In this document: positions 1-10,893 of the stretch, piece by piece
Position numbering within the stretch: the stretch's first letter is position 1
Layout: every line of letters starts with the position of its first letter
From: Ectocarpus siliculosus
Taxonomy: Eukaryota; Sar; Phaeophyceae; Ectocarpales; Ectocarpaceae
Direction: 5' to 3'
DNA: 32,553 nucleotides
Assembly (NCBI GenBank): GCA_000310025.1
Contig: FN648410.1
Span: forward strand, 227,450 to 260,002
Notes under the pieces: generated by a model
The model's input: only the letters and a program-made list of their open reading frames with translations
Databases searched by the model: none
What the model was told of the DNA's origin: nothing
Made by a program: the position numbers and the translations under genes

Positions 1-452
1 CCCCCCCCCCCAAACGCCAGACAATTTCCTATATAAACAAGTCTATAATAAATCCTATATGTAAAGTGGGCACATTTCATGCAAGGGGGTAGTACAATCC
101 ACGTAGCCCCTGCTCCGAAGTACCGCAGCCCGCAGCCGCGGTACGGTCCGTAACAAAGGAGCGAGGGAGAGCGAGAGCTTGGGGAGAGTGGTCGCGATGA
201 GCACAGTCTCCGTGCGGATCCCTATCAACAACCGCCTTCGACAAGACGGCTTGGCTAAACCGCGTCATCCGAGAGCGAGCGGATGGCATGGAGTTTGTTT
301 CCCGCTGCGGACACAACTTCGACGACGGTTCAGGAGTCGACGAGGGCACCGCCTTGCAGCATGAGGCTTCGCACAAGCACGAAGAGTGAGTGTAGAGGAA
401 TGAGGACCATTTTGTGAGATTGCCTTGGTTGCATTATAGTATAATCTGCCTC

Positions 453-489
<37 letters not shown>

Positions 490-1342
490 GAACAACACAC
501 ACGACAACCCACACCAAGGTTGGACGCAACCAAGAGTGCGCGAATGCGGAGCCCTCGCGATGCAACTGCCGTCGTGTTGTACACACCAAACGTGGTTGTA
601 CTGCTACCCGTGTAGCTGGCAGCGGCATCTGCGTGTGTGTTGTGCTCCTTCCCATGTAACTAGAAGCAGCAGTAGCGGGAGCCTCAACAGCAGAGGCAGA
701 AACCGCAGCGGTAGCTGAGCAGCATGACAACTTGTGACAACGTTTGAGAAAAAAAAAGCGCGAATTGCAGACCGGCACCACTCACAAGGCTCTGTGCCAC
801 GGGGATATTCGTGCCTCTGCAGAAGAACTGGCCTTTACATTGGTGCCCCCTGCCCTTGCCTGCCACTTTCCGCACGCCCATCGCATGCAGGCAGATCGCG
901 TTCACCTGGTGCGAAAATCGCTCAGAAGAATAGCAGTGGCAACTGGGTTTGCACCACGCGCCAGCACTTATTCGGCTCCGGTGAAGGGCTGATCCAGTTT
1001 CATGTGAACCAGCACGAGAGGTCGACCGCACACATGTGAGGGCGATGGCGGTCGGTGTCCGCAGTTGCATCCTCGAGTAATTTGGACTGCTCACTTGTGC
1101 TTACCAACATTTCAAGACCTCGCAAGACCCGTTACTTTGTCTATCCTCGCCGCACGCATGTCGCGCAAAGTATCAAGGCGTGCATGCAGCTTTGTCGGTG
1201 TGTGCGAATGTGTCGCCTACTACGCAACTTGACACAGTACGTACAGTAGACCGATTAGATATTCCGTCTCTCAACGGCGGATCAATCAATATTTATTCAC
1301 ATCCGAAGGCGTGGTGCTGAAGCTAAGCGTCAGAGGAATACA
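1..1342. other. Region without a recognised gene
   Basis: The window opens with a C homopolymer. The short open frames here (60-136 codons) overlap on both strands, show no domain and have no consistent coding signal. The only clear structure is the GCA microsatellite listed separately. The AT-rich stretch near 1255-1300, just before the gene at 1343, could hold its promoter, but no specific motif can be defended. Confidence 0.5.
453..488. repeat. (GCA)12 trinucleotide microsatellite
   Basis: There are twelve uninterrupted GCA units. The repeat is open in several frames and produces poly-Ala, poly-Ser/Gln or poly-Cys shadows on both strands. CAG/GCA microsatellites of this kind are common in brown-algal genomes, which fits the suggested origin but does not prove it. 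Confidence 0.95.
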
Positions 1343-2709
1343 ATGCTGAGGTTTTTCAAACCGACGATCACTACGGGCGGCGGGAAGGGGTCGAGGGACG
1401 TGATGGATAGCAGCGGTGTCGCAAGCAGTGACGTTGAGGTGGTTACGACGGGAGGTGCAGGCGGGCGTGAGGGCGGAGCAGGTGCGGGTAGCGACGCTGA
1501 GGTGGTTGCGACGGGAGTTTCAGGCGGGGGTGGAGGCGGAGCGGGCGCAAGCAGTGACGTTGAGGTGCTCTCGACGGGAGTTGCAGGCGGGCGTGAGGGC
1601 GGAACGGGCACGGGTAGCGACGGTGAGGTGGTTGCGACGGGAGTTGCAGGCGGGGGTGGAGGCGGAGCGGGCGCAAGCAGTGACGTTGAGGTGCTCTCGA
1701 CGGGAGTTGCAGGCGGGCGTGAGGGCGGAACGGGCACGGGTAGCGACGGTGAGGTGGTTGCGACGGGAGTTGTGAACGGGCGTGAGGGTTGTGAGGGCGC
1801 GAGCAGCGAAATGGATGGAACTTTCTCCGACGCTGCACACGAGAGTGGTTCGACCGATATGGTGCGCGTCCAAAACCCTCTCCGCTGCGCGGGATTGCGT
1901 CCGAAGGTTCGGGAGCCTTTTCTCCAACACTACCCAGCAGCTTTTCATGGTGTCGTCAAAAAGGGGCTGTCGTGGGAGGCTCGGATAGACCCGAATGGCG
2001 TGGCTCTTTACGCCATGGAATCCGTCTCCCGCGGCATCCTGAGCCCAGGTTGTGCTGGAACAGTGGAAGAACCAGGAGGCACGTGCGAGCCGTGTGTGGA
2101 CATCAAGGGTAGCGAAAAAAACGCGAAATAGGAAGGCACAACTAGGAAGGCAAGACAATTTAACTGTCGTATACCCTCATTCCACCACACATGTACTTTT
2201 TTTTAATTGGATTGTTCCCTCTGCACCCCTTCCGACGTGGAGCAGATCTGGTTCAACGATCATTGTTGGAGCCAGAAGACTCAAGGTCGAAGCACCTTGC
2301 TCTAGATTGGTTGACTCCGCACCAGCAACGAAGCAGGCTGACGCGGTGGAAGAAGAAGTTCGAAGTGCAGAAAGTGTACACTTTGAACCAACTCAGGAAG
2401 TGCGCGGCTTTGCATGGTCGTGTTGCACTCGCGAAGAGTATCTTCATTTACATGGCAGACAATGACGTGAATGGCATTCGAAGGTTGATGGCTCAAGCGC
2501 GGCGAGACGGCTTGTCGCTGGGTGGTATCATGCATAGGTTAGAGCAGGCGGTGAATGGCAAGTATAGTGCCAAAGGGTTCAGCGAGGATGAGTTTGACTT
2601 GGCAATACTGGAGGAGCTTCGGGGAGTGAATAGGAAGTACATTCCAAGACAAATTGCTATTATTTGTGGATGGGTGTTGCACGTGGCGAAGGTGATTCCA
2701 CCGCCGTAG
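1343..2709 (+). CDS. Probable two-exon protein of unknown function with Gly-rich repeats
   Basis: I do not recognise this gene by name. The start is the ATG at 1343. Reading 1343-2108, then an inferred intron 2109-2245 (GT...AG, with a T/C-rich tract before the acceptor), then 2246-2709 joins two open frames in phase and removes the stop at about 2129. It gives a protein of roughly 410 residues. The N-terminal half has Gly/Ser/Val repeats of 21 residues. The middle has a Cys pattern around GTCEPCVDIK. The C-terminal half is basic and helical-looking, with NDVNGIRRLMAQARRDGLS and a KGFSEDEFDLAILEELRG segment. From memory, this middle and C-terminal pattern recalls large uncharacterised protein families of basidiomycetes and algae, some possibly transposon-associated. 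Sequence after 2709 might hold a further exon. The splice model is inferred from frame only. Confidence 0.5.
1416..1790 (+). repeat. 63/126-bp in-frame minisatellite in the Gly-rich gene
   Basis: Units of 63 bp (21 codons) alternate between two subtypes, one carrying GGREGGTGTG and one GGGGGGAGAS. The higher-order period is 126 bp; the same motif ends at 1560 and again at 1686. The unit is a multiple of three, so long open frames appear on both strands and in other frames; those are shadows. Confidence 0.85.
2109..2245 (+). other. Putative GT-AG intron of 137 bp
   Basis: The donor is AAGG|GTAGCG and the acceptor GAGCAG|ATCTGG. The last 70 bases include an eight- to nine-T run and a C/T-rich stretch. 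Splicing keeps phase (one base of a codon upstream, two downstream) and removes in-frame stops. This is an inference from frame continuity; there is no transcript evidence. Confidence 0.45.
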
Positions 2710-2876
2710 GCTCATCGACAGGCCCTCTTCGGTATGTTGCCGGCTTGAGTAAGCTTGGAATGATGACGTTTCGACGCATGGGTATGTGTCATTTGGTTGT
2801 GTCCTTTCGCCACATTCGACCGAGGGTCAAATGTCGTCAACTTGTCGCAGAGGCTTGGGAGAAATTCTAAGTTACT

Positions 2877-3110
2877 TGTAGTGGGGGGGTTGTCCGAAAG
2901 CATTATTGTTGTATTCCAAGACTGAAAACCCAAATAAAAAGTTTCCCCACCCCATCCCAGCATATTTTTCAGTACAGAAAGTACCATTTTCCCCTTTCCC
3001 CCCAAGGGAGAGGGAAAAACCCAAAAAAAACCCTGTAGAAAAATTTTAAAAAAAATTTTTTTTCCCCCCCCTCCGGGGGGGGGGGGGGGGGGGGTAGGGT
3101 TAGGTGTCGG
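2877..3110. other. Homopolymer-rich, suspect sequence
   Basis: Runs of A, T, C and finally twenty G (3075-3094) follow each other with little complexity. This looks like the degraded end of a read or a low-quality contig join rather than biological sequence. A short TAGGGTTAGG follows at 3095-3104. Confidence 0.55.
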
Positions 3111-3129
3111 ATAAATTGTTTTTTGTGCG

Positions 3130-4020
3130 CCCTTGGGATCCCAGAATCTAATTTTCTAATCTGCTTTCCTCTCTCGAACCCGAAATAAAGGAAGCGCCGG
3201 ACGGGAGAGAGGGAAAAGTAGCAGAGCGGCGTCGTAAGCGTTCGTTCCCCGTATTGGACATGGCATGGCATAGAGTCGAATAGTGGTGGCAGTAGCCTCT
3301 CTCTGTACGATCAGGTCCGAAGGCCGCCAGTATCCGGCGCTGTTGTGTAGCACCCATGGATGCAGTATATAGTAGCGGTGCATGCACGGTTGTACTGTAG
3401 ACCACTGCGGAAACTATTCGAGACTACGAATCATACAACAGGTGGTTGTGGGTGGGTGGGGGACCATAGGAGACCGTGTAGTCTGTTTCTCGCAAGCAAG
3501 AACGAAGGGCAACAAAAATAGAGGGACAGCGACAGGAAGCAGAGACAGAGGTAGAGGAGAGCGGAGTGATGAGACAAGAGACCCTTGCTTGCCGCTTTGA
3601 CCAACCGGAAGCTTTCCATGTAATGCAGCAAACAGCAGGGGAAGCACCCATCACCTCACGTGCAGTGAGAGGTTTGCATGGACTGGTAGTCTACAGTCCC
3701 TCTCTCGAAGAACGAAGACCACCCGGCCGGGCGAACGTGCATTTGTAGTCACAAGAAACACAAGAAAGAACATCATGATTAACGTACTTTTCCTGCTAGT
3801 CGTGGGAAATGCGCATAGCTTTGTGCGCATTCCGCACAACTGCGCACTTAAATGTGCTGCCGTCGACCCCCGTGAACTCCCCAACAGCTACACCCAATTC
3901 TTGCCCGCCGCAGGAGGCGGGAGGTACTCAAACCCGGGGGGTTATGATTTGCAATTTCCTGAACCGTACTTGAAATCTTACTTGGCGCACCATATCATGG
4001 ACATGGCAAGAAGATCCCCT
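3130..4020. repeat. Diverged interspersed repeat, copy 1
   Basis: Landmarks in the order GCCGGACGGG, GACATGGCAT, CACGATCAG/ACGATCAGG, ACCCATGGATG, a GA-rich tract, ACGGAAGC-like, TCACGTGCAG-like and TAGTCAC occur here and again in the same order at about 7060-7960. The two stretches are clearly related but much diverged with indels. There are no conserved ORFs, so this is probably an old noncoding transposon or duplicated segment. Boundaries are approximate. Confidence 0.5.
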
Positions 4021-4039
4021 CAAGAAAAACTACCGGAAA

Positions 4040-4520
4040 TGTTGTGTGGGTGGGTAGGTGGGGGACCCCAAAGCACAGAGCACGAACAACGAAAAATACT
4101 AATAAAAAATCGAGAGAGTGCAAGATAGTGAGCCAGACGCGACAGGTTTCAGTGAGTAGGCGGAAGAGAGCAGCAACAAAAACGAACCCTCGCCGTTCTG
4201 AACCCCCGGAGTCTAGGTATTGGCTCATGCAGCAACCTCATGGCCATGTCCACTATCACCTCACATACGTGCAGGGGCAGCGCCCATCGTTTCGCATGCA
4301 ACAGCCGGGTGCACGGGTACCCTCTTACTCAGTCAAAAACAAAACAAATGTGCTTCGCGTTGGGATGGGGGCCCCACCGGCGAAAGGCGGGGGAGAGAGG
4401 TAAGAAGAGAGAGAGCGGGGAGAAGATAAGGCAATCACTCTCGAGAGCACACACATTCTCGTCCCTCAGACCCACCGGAAGCTTTCCGACCAGAAATAAT
4501 GCAGCAAACGCGACGAACGG
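4040..4520. repeat. Further partial copies of the same diverged repeat
   Basis: The motif TGTGGGTGGGT...GGGGGACC near 3444 recurs near 4044. The block 'CACCGGAAGCTTTCC...AATGCAGCAAACG' near 4470-4512 matches that at about 3603-3635. This stretch therefore looks like one or two shorter, rearranged copies. I see no gene here. Confidence 0.4.
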
Positions 4521-4548
4521 CGATATCGGATACACTGATGATATGCAT

Positions 4549-4568
4549 AGTACTTTACGTAAAGTACT
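4549..4568. repeat. 20-bp perfect palindrome
   Basis: The sequence from 4549 to 4568, centred on TTTACGTAAA, equals its own reverse complement with no spacer. It lies in noncoding repeat-rich DNA. It could be a fold-back remnant or a dimeric protein site; nothing next to it decides which. Confidence 0.9.
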
Positions 4569-4934
4569 GATGCAGTCTCACCGAGCAAGAAACGTAGTCG
4601 CCTAACGGGACCTACGGTTTCGACTCTTTTTCTTTCGTCGTGGTATCGATAACTGACAGAGGAACATGATGACTACGCGCCGCGGAAGAACTACTACACA
4701 TCAAAACGCTTGCTATCCGTGTTCGATGCGCACCGACCGCTACAAGACCAAGGCGTCGTCCGTTCTCATAGTTTACTACATAGTACATGAGATTGTGTGC
4801 TGCCATCGACCCATCGCTCAAGTTACGTACTAGAAGACGCAGCAAGACGCTCAAGTTTCGTACGCAGAAAGAACATGGGTCGCATGCGGCGGACCGTCTG
4901 TTGCTGTTTGTCTCTTCAACTGCTGCTGTTCTCG

Positions 4935-5400
4935 CGATACCCCAAGGCATCTAGCCTGGTACCAGAAAGATGCTGGGTAGAGCTAGCTCCCTCGGGGTGG
5001 CATTGCTGTTGCTGTTTCCTTCTCCTTCGAAAAGTTATCGCTGGAAAACCATACCATGCGCACACAATCCCTGCGAACTTGAACCAACCGCTCTCTGAAC
5101 TGGGTACTTGAGGATCGATCAATCCTTTTTTCCCGATGCGCACGATACCCCACGGCACCAAACCTTGGGCATGAAAGATGGAGCAGAGAGCTACCTCCCA
5201 CCGAGTGGCCTTGCTATTGCTGTTGCTTCCTCCTTCGGAAAGTTATCGGTGGATAACCAAACCCATGGCGGTCGAAAAACATCGAACTTGAACTAACCGC
5301 TGGCGGCCGTTGAAGGTTGTGCACAGCACAAACCTTTTTTCCCGCCGCATTCGGCACCCCAAGGCCCCAAACCATGGCATTGCCCAACAGCCCATGGCAT
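4935..5400. repeat. Decayed tandem repeat of about 207 bp, 2.3 units
   Basis: Unit 1 starts near 4935 (CGATACCCCAAGGCATC), unit 2 near 5142 (CGATACCCCACGGCACC) and a partial third near 5351 (GGCACCCCAAGGCCCC). Each full unit continues through a GTGGC(A/C)TTGCT block, a CCTTCG(A/G)AAAGTTATCG block and a CGAACTTGAAC(C/T)AACCGCT block. No coding signal is seen. Confidence 0.6.
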
Positions 5401-5742
5401 CACCTCCTTCCAGACACCATTCATGAGGCAACTCGTTAAGTATTCGTTAAGATATCGGTGATCACAACCTTCCCACAATCGATGATGGAGAGGGTCTACG
5501 TGTGCGGTAGCAGCTTGACGTGAACCGGTAAAATTTCCGCCTTTTTTTTCGCGCCTTCCCGACTCGAGAAAAGCTGCAAAACGTTTCGGCCAGGTTGCAG
5601 CTTTTCGCTCCGGAAAAAAAGTTGTAAAACTTTTCGTGCAATTTCGAGCTCCCACACTGAGCGTACATTAGCAAAGCTGCAAGAAAAGTTGCAGAAATGC
5701 AGTCTTTTTTGAAACATTGTGGAGCCATAAAAAGCGGTGTCA

Positions 5743-7001
5743 GACCCATGTTTATGGTCGCCAAATCTTTGCGAAAATGTTTATATTTTCAAACATTTGC
5801 GGACAAAGATTTTGTTTCACTGTTTATGGGAGAAAATCTTCGGCAAAATATTCTCAAACATTTTGAAATGGGGCAAAAGTCGCTCGTTTGACAAAATATT
5901 CTCAAACATTTTGAAATGGGGCAGGTCACGAAAATGTTTCCCAAGCGCGGCGAGATTAGTAGCCGACCGCCCCTTCCGTCCTAAACACCAACCACTGCGC
6001 AGCGCACACTCAACGTAGCAAGCTCATAGAGGGATCCGGGCAACCCTAGAGTCACCGTGTCAATGTTTTGCCGGCTGATACATGGCGGGAGCTCGTCAAG
6101 CGTGCACAAAAATACAAACAGACAGGGGTGGTTTGGAGGGCCCGGAGAAAGCGTGGTTTGTGTCTCCGAACGGCAAAAAGTCGGCTTCTCGAGAGGAGAG
6201 GTGAGCACAAAACTATCCAGCTCTCGTCCTCTAGACCATCGCTTCATGTTTTGTTTGCTTGGGTGTCTTCTCGATCAACGGCTCTCATCCGGGTGTGCGT
6301 GGTTCAGCAGTGGACGTACTCAACAGGCAGGGAGGCGCGTCGCTGTGAACTTGATGTGTTGAAAAAGTCTTTTTTGGGATGGAGGAACAAGCCCTCTATA
6401 TTCAAGTGAAAAAATAGACCCAAAAAAACGTTGTGTCCACAACTATGCGCGCACAACGATGTGCCTCCCTGCCGGCTGAGCGCGGCCACTGCTAACCCAC
6501 GCACAACCGGATGAGAGTCGTTGACGGAGAAGACACCCAAGAAGACAAAACATGAATCGATGGTCTAGAGGACGAGAGCTGGATAGTTTTGTACTCACAT
6601 GTCCTCTCAAGCGGCCGACGTTTTGCCGTTGGGAAGCGCTGACGCACGTTTTGGTCTCTTTTTGACACCGAGAACATTTTTCCTCGCACGCACGGAGCGC
6701 TATCGCCACATATTGGCGGGCACAGCATCAGCTCAGTGCATCAAGGGTTGTGGGGAGCCCTTTGCGAGCTCGTTACATTCAGTTTCCATGACGCATTTGT
6801 GGTTTGTCTGTCACAAATCGTTTGGTAGCAGTAGACCACGATTCGCGCCGCACGTGCGATGCATTTCGAGAAAACCTCACGATAAAGACTTTTTTGCACA
6901 TAAAAACGGTACTCAGATGTTCCTCTGGCAGATATTCGCGCGCAAAAGTTTGACATCATTTGAAGATTGTTTCAAAGATTTGGCGACCATAAACATGGGT
7001 C
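5743..7001. mobile_element. Fold-back non-autonomous DNA transposon, copy 1
   Basis: The perfect 29-bp terminal inverted repeats are 5743-5771 and 6973-7001; they begin GACCCATGTTTATGGTCGCC. The element is flanked by the direct triplet TCA (5740-5742 and 7002-7004). Inverted similarity continues inward: the ACTATCCAGC arm at 6212 pairs with the copy at 6578-6587, and the whole 1,259-bp element folds about a centre near 6400. It has no transposase and no convincing ORF. The 3-bp T-N-A target duplication fits PIF/Harbinger-type mobilisation better than hAT (8 bp), Mutator (about 9 bp) or Tc1 (TA). Family assignment is inference. Confidence 0.85.
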
Positions 7002-7059
7002 TCAGCAAGAAAATCACTAACGCCAAAAAAAGGAACCAGGGGACTAAATGGGCAGACCC

Positions 7060-7960
7060 CAGATATTCGTTTTCAGACTATTAGTTTCCTCTCCTCATCA
7101 GAGGAAGAGCCGGACGGGGGAAAGAGGAACAGGGCATATTATGCGAGGTCTTTCCCCGTCATAGACATGGCATAAAGTCTTTGTGGTGAAAGCTAGTAAC
7201 CTAGTAGCTATTTTCGACACGATCAGCTCAGAAGGCCTCCAGAAGAACGCGCTCGACTTGTCCATGGTTTATTGTACCCATGGATGGCGGTGACCCCAAT
7301 AAACAACGGTATTTCTTTTGCAAGAAAAAAATGACAAGAAGAGAGAAGAATGTTCTCCGGCGATATGAGCAGAGAGGCGCGTAGAGGAGCAGAGGGAAAT
7401 ATACAGCACCCTCGCCGCTCCGACCCAACGGAAGCCGACATGTACCACAACAAATGTTAGGGGCTGCAGCCGCTGCCTCACATGCAGCAGTACCTGTCAG
7501 CAAGAAACAAATTGCCCGTGCGGACTTGCATGCATTGTAAAATAGTCACGGCAAAGAAGGAAAGAAAGGAACATCCGAAGAGCATTCATTAATAAGTTGC
7601 TGCCGGTGGGAGATGCGCGTCTCTACTCGAGCAAGGCATCAACCCCTCCCGTAGCTTACTTGTCTGTACGGACATGAATGCGCTGCAGGCGATCGAACTC
7701 CACACGCTCACATGTATGCGAAGCGCTGGACATATTGACTGATTGATTGGTGGCAAATACAAAATGTGGCGAACGAAGCGGACCCTCCTGTGTCTCTTTA
7801 ACTCCTCCTGCTGTTCGTGGATGGCGACACAGACAGCAGTGTCTAGTCTCCGGCACATTTGCCCGCAGCAGAAGAAAGAGGACGTTTAAACTAGGGGCGG
7901 GGTCGTGATTTGCTATTCCCGACCGAACCATGCTTGAGGTGCCGCGAGATTTGCACGTGT
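7060..7960. repeat. Diverged interspersed repeat, copy 2
   Basis: This is the counterpart of 3130-4020, with the same landmark order and strong divergence. It lies just right of fold-back copy 1. Further weak echoes of its last part continue to about 8180, where GGGGGTCATGGTTTGTGATTCC resembles GGGGCGGGGTCGTGATTTGC near 7905. No protein-coding gene is supported. Confidence 0.45.
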
Positions 7961-8179
7961 GGAGATCACACTGGCTGGAAGTCCCTCTAACCCGACAAGA
8001 AAAAAAATATACAAAGTCTATGGGGCGCACCGGACCCTCTTTCTCGGTTCAACCGGCCGTTCCCACGGCGAAACAGTAGTCAAGGCCGAGTCGTGTCGGC
8101 CACAGGACGTGGAAGCTGCTCAAACTCGGGGGTCATGGTTTGTGATTCCATACGGTCATATCAACCCAGTCACGAGGTT

Positions 8180-9402
8180 CATTTCGTCGCCATATATCGA
8201 ATGGAGAGCAGAGACAACAGTGCCCACTCACCCAACCAACACTCAGCGTTGTTACTTGGACGCGAGCCGTTCGCAAAAACAAACTCGTTCCTTATTCAGA
8301 GCTAAGTGGCAACCCCGATCGTCATCGTGGGCAGTGACCCCACGGGAGTACAAAGTAGTATCACGGTCGATCCCTCTATCTATCAGATACTCCGTTCAAG
8401 CCCATCGCAAACATCTGCCGGAAAAGAATCCCATCACACCCGAGAGAAAAGTAACCATCATCAGTACGGACGGCGATTGAAGTCTACTGCTGTAGGCTAG
8501 GCAGCATTTTCGCCGTTCATTAACGTGTTGAGACGATACCTGAAAACGTAGGGTTTCGGGGTCTGTGTTGAATCTTGCTGCTGTTGCCGAGCCAGAGGAT
8601 GGAATGATAAGGGCGTGGACGTCTCTCCCTTTTCAGGACAACAGGGAACTCGGAATTATTGTCTGATTGACCAGCCACACAAAAAAAAATACTCCGGAGT
8701 ACTCCCGAAACAAGAAGTGAGACACGCGTTTCCTGATTGAGGTGCACATAGTTACGCCGCACAATCATAAGATATATGTTATAAATTAGCCAACAGACCA
8801 AAGGGAACGAACGAGTAACACGGGCTCTTCATGACAGTTCAAGACGTGGAGCGATGTGTGTGATTACTCTCGGGCATGTGGCTGCCGCAGGTGCTTCGTG
8901 CCTCCAGTTCAAGCCGTATAGGCATTGCCACCTTGATCAGTTGTCTTGCATGCATAAAAACGGCGCCGGATGTTCCTGCCGACTGTAGACTATGGGGGAA
9001 CACAAAATGTCCAAAAAATGGCAAGCTGCCGATGGCCACAATTCAAAAAACAAGCCTTCCAGAGCACTCCCGAGGGTGCGGATTGCATGACGAGCATCGC
9101 TTGTTGTAGCTGATACCTCGCACATGTGTTTGATGTGCGCTTGTCAACAGCTTGCTTCAAAACCTCACCACTCCTTCTTCCTCTACCCTCCACTCGTCTT
9201 TTTGCATCTAATGGTTTTATTTGTTGTATTATGTGTCGCCTTTGAATGCCTGCGGGCCGCGCGCGCTGAACTACTCCGTGTCCCCTGTAGATGTGGTGTA
9301 CAGATAACGCCCGCAGTTAAAAAAAATATATGCCAAGAAACACAGCTCCAATCTTAGGGTCGGTCTTAACCCCTTTAGGGCTGGATCGAGTTTTGGGGAC
9401 TT
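8180..9402. other. Intergenic region, no gene recognised
   Basis: Short frames of up to about 95 codons are present on both strands, but none shows a domain, repeat or coding bias. At 9366-9379 the string TTAACCCCTTTAGG resembles the left end of the piggyBac-like element at 22202, but no matching right end was found. Confidence 0.4.
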
Positions 9403-9578
9403 TGTGATTTGCTCAAGAAATTTGGATTATTAGAAAAAGCGGCAAGAAATCGGAAACGCCGAAACCAAGAAATATCAAAACCAAAATCCAACCTATGAGC
9501 CGAACAATTGTCTTCCTCTTGGACTCACTAGGTATCAATTATCGGGCTAACCCGACGTCTATGCCCAGGTCATATCCC
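9403..9578. repeat. 176-bp direct repeat, copy A
   Basis: From TGTGATTTGCTCAAG to CAGGTCATATCCC it matches 11218-11393 in the same orientation, with only scattered substitutions and equal length. The pair brackets fold-back copy 2. The right copy lies 49 bp beyond the stop of the DIRS recombinase, so the repeat may be a terminal repeat of that element. Confidence 0.85.
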
Positions 9579-9630
9579 TTGACAAGAAAAGACAAAAATC
9601 AACGCAAATTTGAGAACAAATTTGGCATTA

Positions 9631-10890
9631 GACCCATGTTTATGGTCGCCAAATCTTTGCCAAAATGTTTATATTTTCAAACATTCGCGGACAAAGATTT
9701 TGTTTCACTGTTTATGGGAGAAAATCTTCGGCAAAATATTCTCAAACATTTTGAAATGGGGCAAAAGTCGCTCGTTTGACAAAATATTCTCAAACATTTT
9801 GAAATGGGGCAGGTCGCGAAAATGTTTCCCAAGAGCGGCGGGATTAGTAGACGACCGCCCCTTCCGTCCTAAACACCAACCACTGCGCAGCGCACACTCA
9901 ACGTAGCAAGCTCATAGAGGGATCCGGGCAACCCTAGAGTCACCGTGTCAATGTTTTGCCGGCTGATACATGGCGGGAGCTCGTCAAGCGTGCACAAAAA
10001 TACAAACAGACAGGGGTGGTTTGGAGGGCACGGCGAAAGCGTGGTTTGTGTCTCCGAACGGCAAAAAGTCGGCTGCTTGAGAGCAGAGGTGAGTACAAAA
10101 CTATCCAGCTCTCGTCCTCTAGACCATCGCTTCATGTTTTGTTTGCTTGGGTGTCTTCTCGATCAACGGCTCTCATCCGGGTGTGCGTGGTTCAGCAGTG
10201 GACGTGCTCAACAGGCAGGGAGGCGCGTCGCTGTGAACTCGATGTGCTGAAAAAGTCTTTTTTTGGGACGGAGGAACAAGCCCTCTATATTCAAGTGAAA
10301 AAATAGACCGAAAAAAACGTTGTGTCCACAACTTTGCGCGCACAACGATGTGCCTCCCTGCCGGCTGAGCGCGGCCACTGCCAACCCACGCACAACCGGA
10401 TGAGAGTCGTTGACGGAGAAGACACCCAAGAAGACAAAACATGAATCGATGGTCTAGAGGACGAGAGCTGGATAGTTTTGTACTCACGTGTCCTCTCAAG
10501 CGGCCGACGTTTTGCCGTTGGGAAGCGCTGACGCACGTTTTGGTCTCTTTTTGACACCGAGAACATTTTTTCTCGCACGCACGGAGCGCTATCGCCACAT
10601 ATTGGCGGGCACAGCATCAGCTCAGTGCATCAAGGGTTGTGGGGAGCCCTTTGCGAGCTCGTTACATTCAGTTCCCATGACGCATTTGTGGTTTGTCTGT
10701 CACAAATCGTTTGGTAGCAGTAGACCACGATTCCCGCCGCACGCGAGATGCATTTCGAGAAAACCACACGACAAAGATTTTGTTGCCCATAAAAACGGTA
10801 CTCAAATGTTCCTCTGGCAGATATTCGCGCGGAAATGTTTGACATCATTTGAAGATTGTTTCAAAGATTTGGCGACCATAAACATGGGTC
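9631..10890. mobile_element. Fold-back non-autonomous DNA transposon, copy 2
   Basis: This is the same 1.26-kb element as at 5743-7001, in the same orientation, with the identical 29-bp terminal inverted repeats at 9631-9659 and 10862-10890. It is flanked by the direct triplet TTA (9628-9630 and 10891-10893). It is very similar to copy 1 over its full length, with scattered substitutions and single-base indels. Different target triplets at the two copies show independent insertions rather than one segmental duplication. Confidence 0.88.
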
Positions 10891-10893
10891 TTA

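Noticed and set aside
414-781. Poly-Ala/poly-Cys/poly-Gln proteins around 450-490
   Set aside because: These are translations of a (GCA)n microsatellite in several frames on both strands with no other coding evidence.
1443-2158. Long minus-strand frames over the Gly-rich gene
   Set aside because: They arise from 63-bp repeats that stay open in many frames; the plus strand has the ATG, the intron model and the non-repetitive C-terminus.
3095-3104. Telomere (TAGGGTTAGG)
   Set aside because: Only about one and a half units, next to a suspect G20 run.
3775-4128. 117-codon frame with a hydrophobic, signal-peptide-like start (MINVLFLLVVGNAHS)
   Set aside because: It lies wholly inside a diverged interspersed repeat, and the matching copy near 7600 does not keep the frame. 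The hydrophobic start is likely chance.
9366-9379. Second piggyBac-like end (TTAACCCCTTTAGG)
   Set aside because: It resembles the left end at 22202, but no partner inverted end with TTAA was found downstream, and the match is short.
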